A DNA stretch of 64,000 nucleotides from Dryococelus australis (Eukaryota; Arthropoda; Insecta; Phasmatodea; Phasmatidae): assembly GCA_029891345.1 (NCBI GenBank), contig CM056997.1:214683212-214747211 (forward strand), read 5' to 3'. How positions within the stretch are numbered: the first letter of the stretch is position 1; every line of letters starts with the position of its first letter. The notes beneath the pieces were generated by a model. It was not told the DNA's origin and did not search any database. It saw only the letters and a program-made list of their open reading frames with translations. Shown piece by piece: positions 34,374 to 46,905 of the stretch. A program made the position numbers and the translations under genes.

Positions 34374-35640
34374 TTACCTCTTAAGAGTAGAGAAACACCT
34401 TTCAGCTTCGCTTGTTGTCATTGGAGTTGTTACAATAATCCTAAGTAGAGTGCTGAGTTGGAGGAATGTGTCCTTGTCCAAATTGTTTTTCAGAAGAAAC
34501 CATAATATAGCTAAAGCACCGTCAGCTTGATGGAAGTCGTGCTTGTTGTGCAGAACATGAAGCTCTGTCCATTGTTGCTCTTTTGCTAGAAATGGATATG
34601 TTTCAAGAGTAGTTTTAAATTTTTCTTCTTGTAAAATCTTCGAAAATGTCAGGATAAAATTTATGTGAAGGAGTTTTGAAACTATCAAATGATTGTTAAA
34701 GGAGAATCTTTCCTTAACGCCAACAATATCTGAATCGCACACTTCTTTAGCATTTACAACTACGGCTGTCACTGAGAGTTTCCTTCTCTGGATTTGATCA
34801 GTTTGTTCCTCTGATAGACTTATATCCTGCTCGCTATCTCTAGCTGTCTAGACATAACTTACGAACTCCTCAATATATGTTTTAATTTTCCCAGAATCAA
34901 TGGCAATGGTTTGTAATTTTTTAAATAAAATGTCAGCATGGAGTGAGAAGCGGTGAAAAAAACTCATGCCAAAACAAAAATACTGGATCCTGCAAATTAG
35001 ACAGAATTCCACTGCTTTCTGTCGTGTCTGGTCGTCTACTCGTTCAGAATTACTAATATCTTCTAAACACACAATCAGTTCATTCTTTTGTTCGAACACA
35101 GTGTGAACTGCCTGAATATTGAAAACCCATCTTGTGGTTGCCAATTTTGGTAGTCTCTTTTCCAAAACACGATGGGGCAGTTTTGTCCTCTGCGAAGATC
35201 GAGCAAATAATGCAGGAAATCCAGATGAGGTAGTGAAATTTTTTTTTCACATAACTATTTATTGCCGTGGCTTTTTCCATCACTAAGTTAAACTGGTGAA
35301 CATAGCAGTGTATGTAATAAGCAAAAGGATATTGCTTTCTGATTCTTGCGTGAACTCCATTAACATGACCACACATGACAGCAGTGCCATCATAGTACAG
35401 ATCAATTAATTTGTCTTTGTCTGCTCCCAATTGCGAGTCTATTTCTGAGTAAATAGCATTGTATATAGATTCTGCATCTTGCCCGTCTGGATTACAGAAT
35501 CCCCAACATATAAAAAAAAATAGTACCATTGTGCTCATACCTGTACACAATGACCATTTGTTGTGTAGAGGACATGTCAGTTGTTTCATCTATCATGACA
35601 GCTAAGCAATTTGTCGGTTTTATTTCTACTGATATTTTTT
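34374..35640 (-). pseudogene. hAT-superfamily transposase relic (ZMYM1-like lineage)
   Basis: Cut-and-paste transposase remnant, read leftward. The RNase H-like core shows ESIYNAIYSEIDSQLG and YDGTAVMCGHVNGVHARIRK followed by YYIHCYVHQFNLVM (about 35450-35290). This matches the YDGAxxMSG...H-C-AHxLNL pattern of zinc-finger MYM-type 1-like hAT proteins. Next come the region with LATTRWVFNIQAV (about 35140-35100) and the C-terminal dimerisation segment TTPMTTSEAERCFSTLKR (about 34430-34374), matching the hAT C-terminal TxxSERxFS pattern. Three frames are needed, with stops between them. It is inserted in the Polinton, so it arrived after that element or was carried with it. Confidence 0.88.
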
Positions 35641-37044
35641 CCCTGCAAACCCACAACATGCACTCTAACATTCATTTTGTATTGTCTTCGAAGTACCTTT
35701 AAATACACTGGCACTTTCCAAGTGATCTTACATTGAAATGTCAATAGAACTTACAAAATTAACAAGGCCCTTAAATACACCAGGATTTTCGGAATATTCA
35801 TGTTCGTCATTCCCTCGCAAAGCCAGTTCAAACACCCTACAAAATATCACACAGCCAATTAGTCTGCCAAGAATGTATCTGTTTCTATCCACTTGTTCAT
35901 TATGTTTTCTGACTGACTGCCTGTAAGCACTGTCAAGTTGCTTCCTTATATTTACACTGCTCAGAAGTGATAGTTAAACTGTTGCATTTTTGTGAGCTGT
36001 GAGTTTTCGTGTTATTTTATTTTCTCGCTTATATGTACGAGGTCCTTAAAACCGGAATTTAGTCCAGGAACTTACCTCTGCACTAAAAATCAGACACGAA
36101 AAACATAACAAAGCATTTGTTTGAGCACACCCACATAACCAGTAGTGCTTAGTGTAAACGTCTTTGTTGAATACACGCCTGAATACACATTTTTGTGTCT
36201 TAGTTCCTGTGGTAATTTCTAAATGTGGTCAATCAGGGCCTAAACATTTAATATATAATTTTTCCTCGAAAGTCAGTTTTTTATTCTCTAAAATTGATTG
36301 AACAGAATTCGTTTCGAAGCTTGAAAAAACAACTAACGCCTCTCAGCTGTGCCGACTGCAAGTAGTACCCTGGCACAAATACGTTAGCATTAGTTTGAAA
36401 ACAAACTTACACCATACCTCAGTAAAAGTATGTCTTGTTCAGAGTACAGTGTCCAACGAAACAGAAAAACGTATACGTACGAATACAAATTTATTGAAAA
36501 TTGTTGCACTTCCACATGATAAATTACACAAATTAGTATAAAAAACTCCTCATCAGATCAGCACAATAAACATGGACTTGTTTACTTATGCTACGATAGT
36601 TTTGTTTGGTGTTAATGCCGCACTTTCAACTCTGCTGGCATCGAGCGGTTAGTTGAAGTGGTGAAATCTCGTTTCTTCAGTCAGTGCTGCTACCAAACGG
36701 CAAACGTTGCAACCACCTTTGTATGTTACAGATACGAAGGTGAGAGTACAGCCAGTGTTGTGCACTTGTCCAAGGTTAAAACTCCCATAAGGGATGATAT
36801 CACTTCGACATGCGCATGCGCAGATAGTGCAAGATCGGAGCACAAATCCGCTGTACACTTCACAGCATTGCAACATCGCAGATAACATAATAAAAATACC
36901 AGACGTTCGTGATTGATGCAACGAGCTCTGATAACTGTTCTAGGGTCACAAAATATCCAGAAATTATATAAAATTTCACGAAAAAAATATTTGGTAGAAA
37001 ACTGGGTGTGCACGTGCACATGTGATCTTTAATACCGGCCGCTA
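35641..37044. other. Remainder of the Polinton right flank
   Basis: No gene recognised. 36640-36890 is less AT-rich and has a perfect palindromic TGCGCATGCGCA (36811-36822), the type of site bound by NRF1 in animals. Whether it works as a promoter is unknown. Confidence 0.4.
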
Positions 37045-38254
37045 CTGGTTCGTTGTTTCGTTCATTCATCTTGCATGTGCGTCGTAAACATATTTTTTAT
37101 CGATTTGTAAAGTGTTTCAATAAGTATCTTTTATTAATTAGTTTCCTTTTATGATAGTCGAGGAGTCATGTAGTTAAGTTCCCTTTAATTACATTAGTAA
37201 AATACACTTGTGTATTTGGGCATTGATCGTATTCAGGTCTCTTTCCGTTAAATTGGTTTTCAATAAAATACGTATTCTTTCAATAGCTATTTCCTAATAA
37301 TTTTCAATCAAATACTTGGTTATTTTCATTTCCGACACTTAATATCTTCTGTTTGTCGACGAGTCATGTGCGAGTCTCTCTTGTCTGTCATAAATTATAT
37401 TCCTACCATGCAGGATGGGTTAGTAAACTAACATTGTGGATTTAAGAATATCATTCAATAAAATACTTCGTTATTACACATTTACGACTTTTCGCATATG
37501 TAGAGCTCTGTCGATATTCAGATGCCGGCCGAAGCAGACGTGTCTTATCCCGTAGTTAATACACTAAGAATAGTCATTCGTTACCTGATTTTTATTATTT
37601 TGTAATTGAATATGTCGTCTTTCAGTACGTATTTCCTAATAATTTCATTTCGCAGAAAGACTATTCTTCGTTATTTTAAAATATGCCTTTCCGAATTCCA
37701 CTTTAACATTCAGATATCTCTGCACATGTATTATCCCTCAGTCGCCTGCCAGGCGGGAAGGAACTCCTATGGCCTTCTCTCCCCCGCAGCAAATCTCCAG
37801 ACATACAAGGGCGAGAATCTACAATGCCGCTCCCCAAAAATAAAAACAAAGGATCCTTATATTAAATTACACAATACCCATATATACCCCTTCCCCAACA
37901 CATCACACCACAGTACAACACCAGACGTCCGAGGGTGAGGACCTACCAGGCCGCTCTCACCCAGAAAGTTAAAAAAAATAAATATATAGAAGGACACTTA
38001 GCTCCCTCTTGCGCCAAACTATACACTTAGGTATTCACACAAAATAAAAAATAAATAAAATTAAAAAATTCTTGGATTGATTAATTAAATTAAATTAATT
38101 GGATCAATCAATCAAATATTATCGGATTATCATTTTGCGGATTAATTTTTATCGGATTGAGATCGGATTAAGGAATAATCCGATCAATCAATTTTATATC
38201 AAATTGATAATCCGATTAATTAAAAGTGGGTTAGGATCGGAATGTCCCTACTAC
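37045..38254 (-). repeat. Polinton right terminal inverted repeat
   Basis: Reverse complement of 20440-21600. The inner boundary is near TTCATTCATCTTGCATGTG (37057), matched at about 21585-21600. The outer tip is GTCCCTACTAC, the complement of the left GTAGGGGC. Subterminal TAATCCGAT-type half-sites are conserved in both arms. Confidence 0.9.
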
Positions 38255-38260
38255 TGATAC
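38255..38260 (+). repeat. Polinton target-site duplication, right
   Basis: TGATAC, identical to 20434-20439. Confidence 0.8.
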
Positions 38261-39678
38261 AATTGGTGCGATATTTTATAACTAGTATGCATGGTTGTTT
38301 ATAGTTAAACATTAACACAGTCACCGGGAGAGTTTGCTTGATAGTTTAATAAGGTGCGCATTCGTATTCATGCACTGAAGGGACATAAATATTGACTGAA
38401 CTGCAATGATTGCTATTTATTTCACGTTTCATTTCGCAGAACTCTCCGTTCCGATATGTAAAAAAAAAATATTTCCTAACAGTCCACTAGTTAGCGGCGG
38501 AAATGTGACATTTGCAGGCTGAAGGGAAATATCTTAAATAATTATTGAATCTGCTAAATAGTATAATCAGTAGTTCTCCTTTTTCATGTGATTTCAGGGC
38601 CTTGTAGATTATTAATCCACTCTCTGGCTTTACTCTATAGTTCCAACCTGCATATATAAAAGTAAATTTCTTTGAGACACTAAAAATTTTAAAAAATTCC
38701 TTATTACAGAAGGCATGATGATACTGCAAAGATGTTATTTAAATGAAACTTTTAGTTTAATAACAAGAAAGTTTTTTTTTATATTTATTTTTTATTTTTT
38801 TTATATTTTTTTAAATAAGAAACTCTAGTTGTGGGAATGGCCAAAGCAAAGGTGAGACATTTGGGAGGATGGGAGAAATAAATTGCACCCGCGATCTCGG
38901 TTGGGAAGGATGAGAGAAGAGGAAACTGCAGTAAAGCGAAGCTAATTAAAAATACAACAGCCCACACAGTCAAGAGCCTTGGCGCGTCCTAGCTTCTAAC
39001 ACTACTTTTATCTGAGAGACTGCGTAATCTATACTTGTAGGTCACCTACAGTTTGTCCCAAAGTTCATGCTTTACAGACCGTGACTTCTGGGTGAAAATC
39101 TGCAACAAATGTACTTCCCAAGAAATTAAATTAGTTGTCAAGCACATGTTACTTTTACAGCATTTTACCCGTTAGTAGTTTGTAGTTCACGTATTTTCAT
39201 AACTTCCTTTATTACGTGAGAGTCGTTAGAATTTTTTCCCGTAAACGGTTTTATTTATTTCTCTGTCATTTTTATGTTATTCTTAGCATGCTGTTTTATT
39301 CCGTTTATGGTAATATTTATTTGACAGCATGAACAGAGGTACCACCTTAGGCGAATGCCGGTGCAGTTCCTGAATAAGCAACCCCCCCCCCCCCAACAAA
39401 TTTCCCTCCCTGTGTTGTCCTGTAAGAAGGACTTGGATTGTTGGCATGCAGAAAATAATAAATAACATAAAATAAATATTATATAATCGGGTACAGATAC
39501 TCCATCATAACAATGCTGCCAAACCAGACAAGTAAAATCTCTCTTACGTGATAAGTTTGTCACTAATATTTTTTTTTCCCATTTCAGGGATGGAGAGCGT
39601 GATGAATTATGCGGCATCTTTTTTTACATTATTGTTTTCTCATTGCCTCATCCTTAATTCGAATCGCCAGTGGTTGGT
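38261..39678. other. Intergenic, AT-rich, nothing recognised
   Basis: Contains a T-rich run (38770-38815) and a C-run of about 14 (39381-39394). No family motifs in any frame. Confidence 0.5.
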
Positions 39679-39916
39679 ATAGGCTGTTCACGGTAAAGTG
39701 ACCACTTTTGAAGCCGTAGTCACTTTTTCCTTTCAGCCATTCATATCCTTTAACCACTTTTTAATATCAATATTGCCATGTAAGTAATAAACACAGTGTA
39801 TATATTCCGCCACACTATAAAGTTAATGTCTAATGCTAAAATAAAACATATTTATTGACTGTTATTCAAAATGAGAGAGCTTTAAAATGTGCTCACTTTA
39901 TCGTCACTGGTCTATA
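39679..39916. mobile_element. MITE-like element with imperfect 30-bp inverted ends
   Basis: The left end TATAGGCTGTTCACGGTAAA and the complement of the right end TATAGACCAGTGACGATAAA align, followed on both sides by GTGASCAC-WTTTT. Length about 238 bp, no coding capacity. A related end occurs inverted at about 59330-59372 (AAAAGTGCTCACTTTATTGTGAACAGCC). The flanking TA would suit a Tc1/mariner-type target, but the superfamily is not established. Confidence 0.6.
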
Positions 39917-40126
39917 ACCATTTTTCTCTCCTGTATGTGCGGATAGGTTGGTAAAGGAAAGGAGGATTGGGGGGGGGGGGATCGCTTAATATGTAGGGGA
40001 GGGCAGACAGAACCTCAGAGATGAAAGGGTGTGGCTGTTCCTTTGATGTGGACGTACCCATTCTCTGATTGGCTGCACAAGGCTCTGGAACCGTGACTTG
40101 TGTATGATTGAATACTGCATGCTGAT

Positions 40127-41160
40127 AAGGTGGTGTACTTGTTACAGTTTTGTTGGCCGATCTCGATGAAATTTCGTACACTACTTTGCTAAGCTATTTT
40201 TATTGTGTATACCTGATTTTGTTAGTTTTATTTTTAAGTTTAGTAGAGATATTTAATAATCAATTTCATCAATCTGTCGCTTCAAAATACGAGACCTGTT
40301 GAAAAAATGTTTACGAGGTTTTTATCATGTGAACATATTACCTTCTGCTTTGTTCAGATGAAATTTGGTTTACGTAAGAAAAATATTTGTTATTAAATAA
40401 TATTTACTTGCACCTCTGCATAAGGTCAATGCGCGACTTCCGAGAAATTATCCCCTGCACATTATACAAAACTCGAATAAACATTAAATTAGGATATGCT
40501 AATTTCAAGTCATTATGATAGCATTATATGGCTATATAACACCTATATAACATCCGAGAAAGCCAAACCAATGATATAATAAAGCGTCAAATTTTCGCTG
40601 GTGATGAGCGCAGACTCGTAGGAAATTGCTTCCCACTCAGCACATACACAGTATGCCAAGGTAATAACTACGGCATGATAAAGAAGAAACAATAACCAGC
40701 ATTTTTATTGCTGCCACGCATCAATGCCGTGTCCGAAAATGCCAAACTAACGGTATTTATAAGCATAACATTGGACGTTTTAAAGACAATTCTCTTCAAA
40801 TTTCAGTACTTCCTTCCGTCAATGCATTGTTACTAGAAAAGATGTCAGTGGCGAGAATTGGAACTTCTTCCAGGCAGGTTTCAAAGGTAGAAGTGGGAAA
40901 AAGTACTTAGCAGTTAATCTAATCTGTTCTTGTAAGCGAATGATTTCCTGCAGTTTCTGAATGTTAGCTGGTGTGCCAGCCAGTGATACAGTATGCTTGT
41001 GCTCTGCTTACAATGAATGAGCCTTCTCGGCGCTATGTTTTGGTACACTTGAATCATTTTTACCGGCTTGCAGCGCGATTAAGTACTAAAATATGTTTTT
41101 TTATAAAAATGTACATAGCTCGTTTCATTTGATATAACTTAGGTATTTGTATTTGTTGTT
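40127..41160 (+). repeat. Left arm of an 11.7-kb inverted-repeat structure
   Basis: Reverse-complementary to 50805-51828 over about 1 kb. Shared words include GCCGATCTCGATGAAATTTCGTACACTAC, TTATTAAATAATATT next to TGCATAAGGTCAATG, and CTTAGGTATTTGTATTTG near the inner end. Divergence is roughly 20-25%. The outer tip is near TAAGGTGGTGTACT. No coding capacity. Confidence 0.82.
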
Positions 41161-41664
41161 CAGAATATACAAACACAAATCCGTGCATACTATCTTATTA
41201 GCATTTTTTTTCTGTCATGGAAGCATACAGTTAGTGAAAGAACTCGCGCAACATTGAGTTTTAAATCCTCTGGTTACATAAAGATAACCTATAAGTTATA
41301 GAACGTCTTGAATTGTATTATTTTAGTAAGGACCGAATCACTTGATTGCCAAATGTTTGGTAAAGTCACGAAACACCCTGGGAGTGGGTTCCCAGCCATC
41401 ACTGGTTCGTCTTTCTCTAGATATGAGCCAGCGTGGTCGTAAGAAGAACTCCAATAATTACTGACTCAGGAGAATGAATGAAAATAAAATCTAAAGCGAA
41501 TTCGTCCACAAAAATATTTAGTTTAAAAACATTTACGTGTACAATACATTATTTTTAAAATTTTAATTTAATTACAAAACTAATTATGGTTTCTAGTCAT
41601 TGTATATCTTGTATTTTTATCGTAATGGAACTTAGATTTTGCTTACACCAATGACTATGTGTAC

Positions 41665-41728
<64 letters not shown>

Positions 41729-44046
41729 GTGGCGATTAATATCAGTTAAATATTTGACACTATTTATTAACTACTGAGTTGTTTTATATTAAAAGAGTTG
41801 GTAATATTTTATAGTTACAGGCTTTGCATCTCATTGTGGAAAGGTACGCACTTTTAATATTTTTATAGTTTCTCTTGTACGTATTGGAAAAGGCTATAAA
41901 CAAAACATGTTTATGTGAATTGAGGATGTCTTGTTCCGCGCAAATAACACCTTCTGCTGGCAGCAACTTCGTAATAAAATGACCCTAAACAGACTATTCG
42001 GATCAGGAATAAGGGTAACGCCGTTTGTAAAAAAAATTGATAAATTATTCCTCTAAATGTAGAACTGGAGCATGAATTCCTAGTTTGAATTACTGTAGTG
42101 AGTGTAATATTACAATATTATTTATGATAGTTTAATGCCAATAGTACCACAGTAGGTCTAACTTTTGCAATTATAATAATACGGGAGCAATAAGGCTGAA
42201 CATCACTCTGCTGAGGTGCAGCCAGTTTTGATAAAGATGACAGTAGGAATATACTGGAAGAGACATGCAATTTGTACAAATGTACCAAACTGCCGAATTA
42301 AATATGGACGTATGCGTGGGCATGTAAGTATATTATACTTGAGTATAATTGCCTATTCATTGAACAATTCGAAACATCATTAAGAGTGTCTTTGTGCACT
42401 GAAAGCAAGCATGAAAAAGTTAAAGTAATCAAGGTATATTTACATAGATAGGTTTCATACAACAGTGTGAAAATATATAATATTCTGCATTTCCTGCTGT
42501 TTAGCGTATTCTAAGAGCCAAAGTCGTCTATAATTCTAGTTGGTGTCTACAAAATTAATAGAGTTATCAAATCCCCAAATTCTGCAATTATGATTAATAA
42601 TTCACGAATGATCCATAATTTGAGAACGAAGACTGTCCAGTTCATAACATCTGGCATTCTGCATTACTTAATGTTACAAATATTTCTTTCCACAGATTTT
42701 GTAAGAATATGCGGCGAGCCAGGAACTTCCGACTGTTTATGTAGGCCTATTATTATTTATATGAACTTTTAAGAAATACGTAATTTTTATAGGTGCTTTA
42801 CACATCCATGGTATCGTACTCGCAACGAGTCAGATGCAGTGGTGAAGAAACTAGACTCACTTTCAGCAGCCCTATAATAATAATATAGATTAACAGGTTT
42901 GTTATGGTTCTGTCTGATGCTTATATATATCCTACATACGTTTGTTTACGTTTTTCTATTGATGTTTACTTAAATAATATTTCGCAGCCCTGATTAGAGC
43001 GTAATTTTGGTCTATAATATTTATTTTACTCCCAAATATTAAATTTTATTTGATTATTTAATATTGTAAAATTTGTGTATGTTTCTGGTATGATACACAT
43101 AAATATTTGATAATCTGAACTCAGGAATACTATTTTAACAGAAATTTTGAAACATAAACTTTTGATTTTCTCTATGTGCTACTTGAACCAGGACTGATTA
43201 AGTGCCCAGCCAGGTCTAACCTCAAAGCGTGACGTCATCGGATATGACGTGGGCAGCACTTCCGCCGTCTAAGGTTTTTGAGTGTTTGCGAACCCCGTTT
43301 ATTAGTCAGCTCTGCCGTCGTCATGGAAGCCAGTGGACGCACTTAACTGGGTCTCCAGCGATCGGCGTGAGATGGGATGTCCTGTCCGCCATTGTAAATT
43401 TTAGTTAATCAGCTTCGGGAGAGTACAGTTAGCAGTTAGCAATGTGAAGGCTAGTTTCAGAAGAGGCCTGGACATGATATCAGATTTTGGAGTGCCAACT
43501 TGGAAAGCCGGACGCCGTCATAGGAAACCAGCTAACATTAACAGCGGCTGATGTTACGAGCCTCGAGAGTGACTTTATGGTAGTTAGGAACTCAAAATAC
43601 TGCAACTCTATAAGATGTTTGAAAAGTTTGATCAACTACAACGCCATTTTAAGATAAGGCCTAACGTTCATCCCAGAGGTTTAGGGTATACAGATATCAA
43701 GTGCGATACCTAAGATTGAGATGACGTCGTGTGTATTAACTATTTCATTTGGAAAGTACTGATCATTCTGAGTCAGATTAATTTTGATAAAGGACTTTAT
43801 ACACTAAATAATACACTGGTATATCTGTTGGGAGTGTAGGAATCATTAATTTTAATTTCAGATTCTTTTTTCAGGACAGCGATTCCATTAACATCTGATT
43901 TATTATTTTCACTTGATCTCTGAGTAAAATAAATTTTACCTAATTTTGTTTTCTTAAATCCGTAACTTTTGCAACATTTTAAAATATTACTTTTCTGAGA
44001 TTAAACACAAGTATTGAGGAAACGAAATGCTTATGATTTCTAATAG
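41161..44046. other. Interior of the inverted-repeat structure, left part
   Basis: A (TA)n microsatellite lies at 41669-41722. 43190-43420 is promoter-like in composition, with a CRE octamer TGACGTCA (43230-43237) and a second half-site (TGACGT, 43245-43250). No exon or protein motif was recognised downstream. Confidence 0.4.
41669..41722 (+). repeat. (TA)n microsatellite
   Basis: Uninterrupted alternating T and A for about 54 bp. Confidence 0.97.
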
Positions 44047-44358
44047 TCTAGTTTGTCTGTAGTGCTACTATGTTTAGTTTGTCTGTAGTGCTACTATGTC
44101 TAGTTTGTCTGTAGTGCTACTATGTCTAGTTTGTCTGTAGTGCTACTATGTCTAGCTTGTCTGTAGTTCTACTATGTCTAGCTTGTCTGTAGTGCTACTA
44201 TGTCTAGTTTGTCTGTAGTGCTACTATGTCTAGCTTGTCTGTAGTGCTACTATGTCTAGTTTGTCTGTAGTGCTACTATGTCTAGTTTGTCTGTAGTGCT
44301 ACTATGTCTAGTTTGTCTGTAGTGCTACTATGTCTAGTTTGTCTGTAGTGCTACTATG
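44047..44358 (+). repeat. 12 x 26-bp minisatellite
   Basis: The unit TCTAGTTTGTCTGTAGTGCT plus ACTATG repeats exactly 12 times (312 bp) with only a few substitutions, such as TAGCTT for TAGTTT. High homogeneity implies recent expansion. There are no spacers, so it is not a CRISPR. Confidence 0.97.
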
Positions 44359-44830
44359 TTTGTTTGTTATTTGAAATGACTATGCATTTTTCTGAATGTG
44401 CAAATCGCACCGCATAAATGTGTTGTGTGCAGAAAACTGGTCCTGGTTAAGTGAGAAGCCATTGACCCGTTTGGTAAGTCAAATCCTAGACGGAGTGCTT
44501 AATGCATTGTTTATGCTAATGTTCCAACGTGTGTTCTTTTACGGAAGTGTTCAATTTAAGGCCTAATTTTGAAAAGTTGATTGCATTGGAAACAATTTTT
44601 TGTTATAAATCGAATTCCTGTTTTGTCTACTACACTGATCACGTGAGTGACGCTAGTGACGTCATTGGCGCCGTATCACACCCTACCTCCCCTACCTTCC
44701 CCTCCGTTCCCTCCTAGGCGTCGCTTCGCCGAGAAGCCTGATCCACGGTACAGTACTCAATAATTCTTACTCACAATTGTCTCGGGTCCTCAAACAAAGA
44801 CATTTATTTATATGTTATTTCTTTTGGTGA

Positions 44831-44940
44831 TATTTTGGGATACACAGTACATACACATTGCTATATATTTTGGGATACACAGTACATACACATTCCTATA
44901 TATTTTGGGATACACAGTACATACATATTCCTATATATTT
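44831..44940 (+). repeat. 3 x 35-bp tandem repeat
   Basis: TATTTTGGGATACACAGTAC followed by ATACACATTCCTATA, three units starting at 44831, 44866 and 44901. Confidence 0.95.
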
Positions 44941-46327
44941 TCATCAAGTAAAGTTATCTTTTTTTATCACAAAGTGTCTTCCCAACGTGGTTGCTCGTAC
45001 ACACGTCGCGGGAAAAGTTCTAAAACTTTCTATTCTAGTATATTTTTCACATTACACAGCTTTGATTTCCGGTCCGTCCATCCTGAGGATTTCCGTTTTC
45101 ACTCCTAGCGAATGCTGGGCTGGTTTGTATGGAATTTATTTTGCGCTCAAGATATAAACAGTTCTCTGTCCCTTCTTCTCTAAGCAACTTGCTATGTTTC
45201 TGACGATCCTGCTGTCAACGCGACGTAAAGCTCTGTCTACCTACCTACCTGCTGTAACAAACTCGAAATAAATAAATTGCAACAAATAATATAGAAATTA
45301 TACCGGAATGATGGGATGGGATGCACAGCTCCCTAGTAATGGCATTAATGTATAACAAATTCATTGGGAATAGGTGTTGAAAATATTGGAAAAAAGAGGG
45401 GAGGACGATGTGGTTAGAAGAGAAACACGCACTAGATTCATACACACGTTCAACTATTCAAGTACTTTGCTTCTTTCGAAAATGTTAATTCGGAAATTTA
45501 AGGGAAAACATTTTAAACAGTATTCTTTTTCAGAGTACAGTTTTCTCGAGAAAACGCCCCGCCATGCACATATTTGAGCGAATATTTAATTATAAAACAA
45601 ATAGCTAGGTTGTGCTGCCTATGGTATTCCATTCGATCAATTTTATTGCTGAACTCTTTGTACGATATTCGCTTGCAAAAACAACGTTGAGTATTAATTC
45701 CAATCCGTGATGGAACTCTTACAGTTAGACTTGTTACAGTGATTCTGTGTTTGTCATAAAATTACAAGTTGTAAGTTATAGATCTTTTAGTTTGTATTAT
45801 TACAGCTTTCTGTATTTAGCGATTTTCATTATTAAAAATTATATGTTTATTTTAAATGAAATAAAACAACTGAAATAAATTTGGTAACTAACTTAAAATA
45901 TTGCGTAAATGGTAAATTAACAGAGGAGAATTTGAGTAAACCATCTCTAATCCTGCGTAAAAGTTTTGCAAAATTTTTAAACACTTAAATGCGATAATCG
46001 CATTCTCTTAATGTGATCGGATATTATATAATATGAGTGTAAGCATATGTATATATTGTCCCATTCGCACACGTTTTTTCACGGCATAGAAAGTTTTCCA
46101 TATTTTCTCGTTATGTCTACCGTTTGAAGGCAGTGGGGTCGTGGTCCGCTTGTCGTGAACATCAGGCTAGTCTTGTAATTTGTGATGCGAAGAGAGCGTT
46201 TGCCTGCCGCTAGCGTAATTTGTAATGCAATGTGTTTTTTTTTTTACACAATGAAAGGAGCTTTTGGCGGCCGGCACGTATAACTTCGGACGGCCTCCAT
46301 CGCTAATTGGCTGATAGCGACAGACCC

Positions 46328-46363
46328 TAAGGTTTCCACGCCCAGCAAAACTGGGAAACCTTA
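46328..46363. other. Imperfect hairpin
   Basis: TAAGGTTT pairs with AAACCTTA and CCCAG with CTGGG, around a CAAAA loop, with a five-base bulge on the left side. Its role is unknown. Confidence 0.5.
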
Positions 46364-46800
46364 ATGTGACAGAAGTTCTATATAGGAACTGACTGAACAA
46401 CCATTTGTGTAAACGGGACATACACTCACGATTACAATTAAGTTATTCATTGGGCCTCGTTTTTATTTCACTCATTTGGTTATGGTTTAAAATGTTTTTT
46501 TTAACCCAGCTTGTATATAGTTTATTTTACTGTCACAATAAATCTTTTCAATTTTAAAGCTACCTTTAATTCTTTATTTAAACTTTATTTTATGACAAGC
46601 CTTCTTAATCGCTCCCAACTTACATCCAACTATACGAGCGCCTTCATTGCCTCCCATAGGTTCGAGAATAGACATAATACCACTCGCATTGCTATAGTTA
46701 TGACCCCTCAGGCAGGTGTACCATACAAACAGAAGAAAAACAGCGAACGCTTTACATAAACCGAAAAGTGAGCGAATAGAGCTCATCATTAGAAAAAGAT

Positions 46801-46838
46801 GTGTGTATATATATATATACACACATCATGTGTGTGTG

Positions 46839-46903
<65 letters not shown>
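46801..46903 (+). repeat. Compound GT/TA/AC microsatellite
   Basis: GTGTGTATATATATATATAC-type blocks occur twice and then a long (AC)n run. Reading frames across it are artefacts of the repeat. Confidence 0.97.

Positions 46904-46905
<2 letters not shown>

Larger units (their letters stand above)
20440..38254. mobile_element. Polinton/Maverick element with a palindromic DNA polymerase core
   Basis: The size (17.8 kb), the terminal inverted repeats of about 1.15 kb with AGTAGGG near their tips, the exact 6-bp flanking duplication and the protein-primed family B DNA polymerase together identify a Polinton/Maverick. From the ends inward it has the TIRs, AT-rich repeat-filled flanks, and two polymerase genes facing outward from a 2.3-kb centre. 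The right side also carries a SINE-like insert and a hAT transposase relic. I could not find the retroviral-type integrase, packaging ATPase, cysteine protease or capsid genes normally present, so it is a strongly rearranged or deleted copy. Both polymerase genes are broken. Confidence 0.88.

Noticed and set aside
922..39980. G-runs of 9-14 at several places as a shared regulatory signal
   Set aside because: They lack a common context. Homopolymer slippage is the simpler explanation.
44047..44358. CRISPR-like array
   Set aside because: The 26-bp units are directly contiguous without unique spacers and the genome is eukaryotic. It is a minisatellite.
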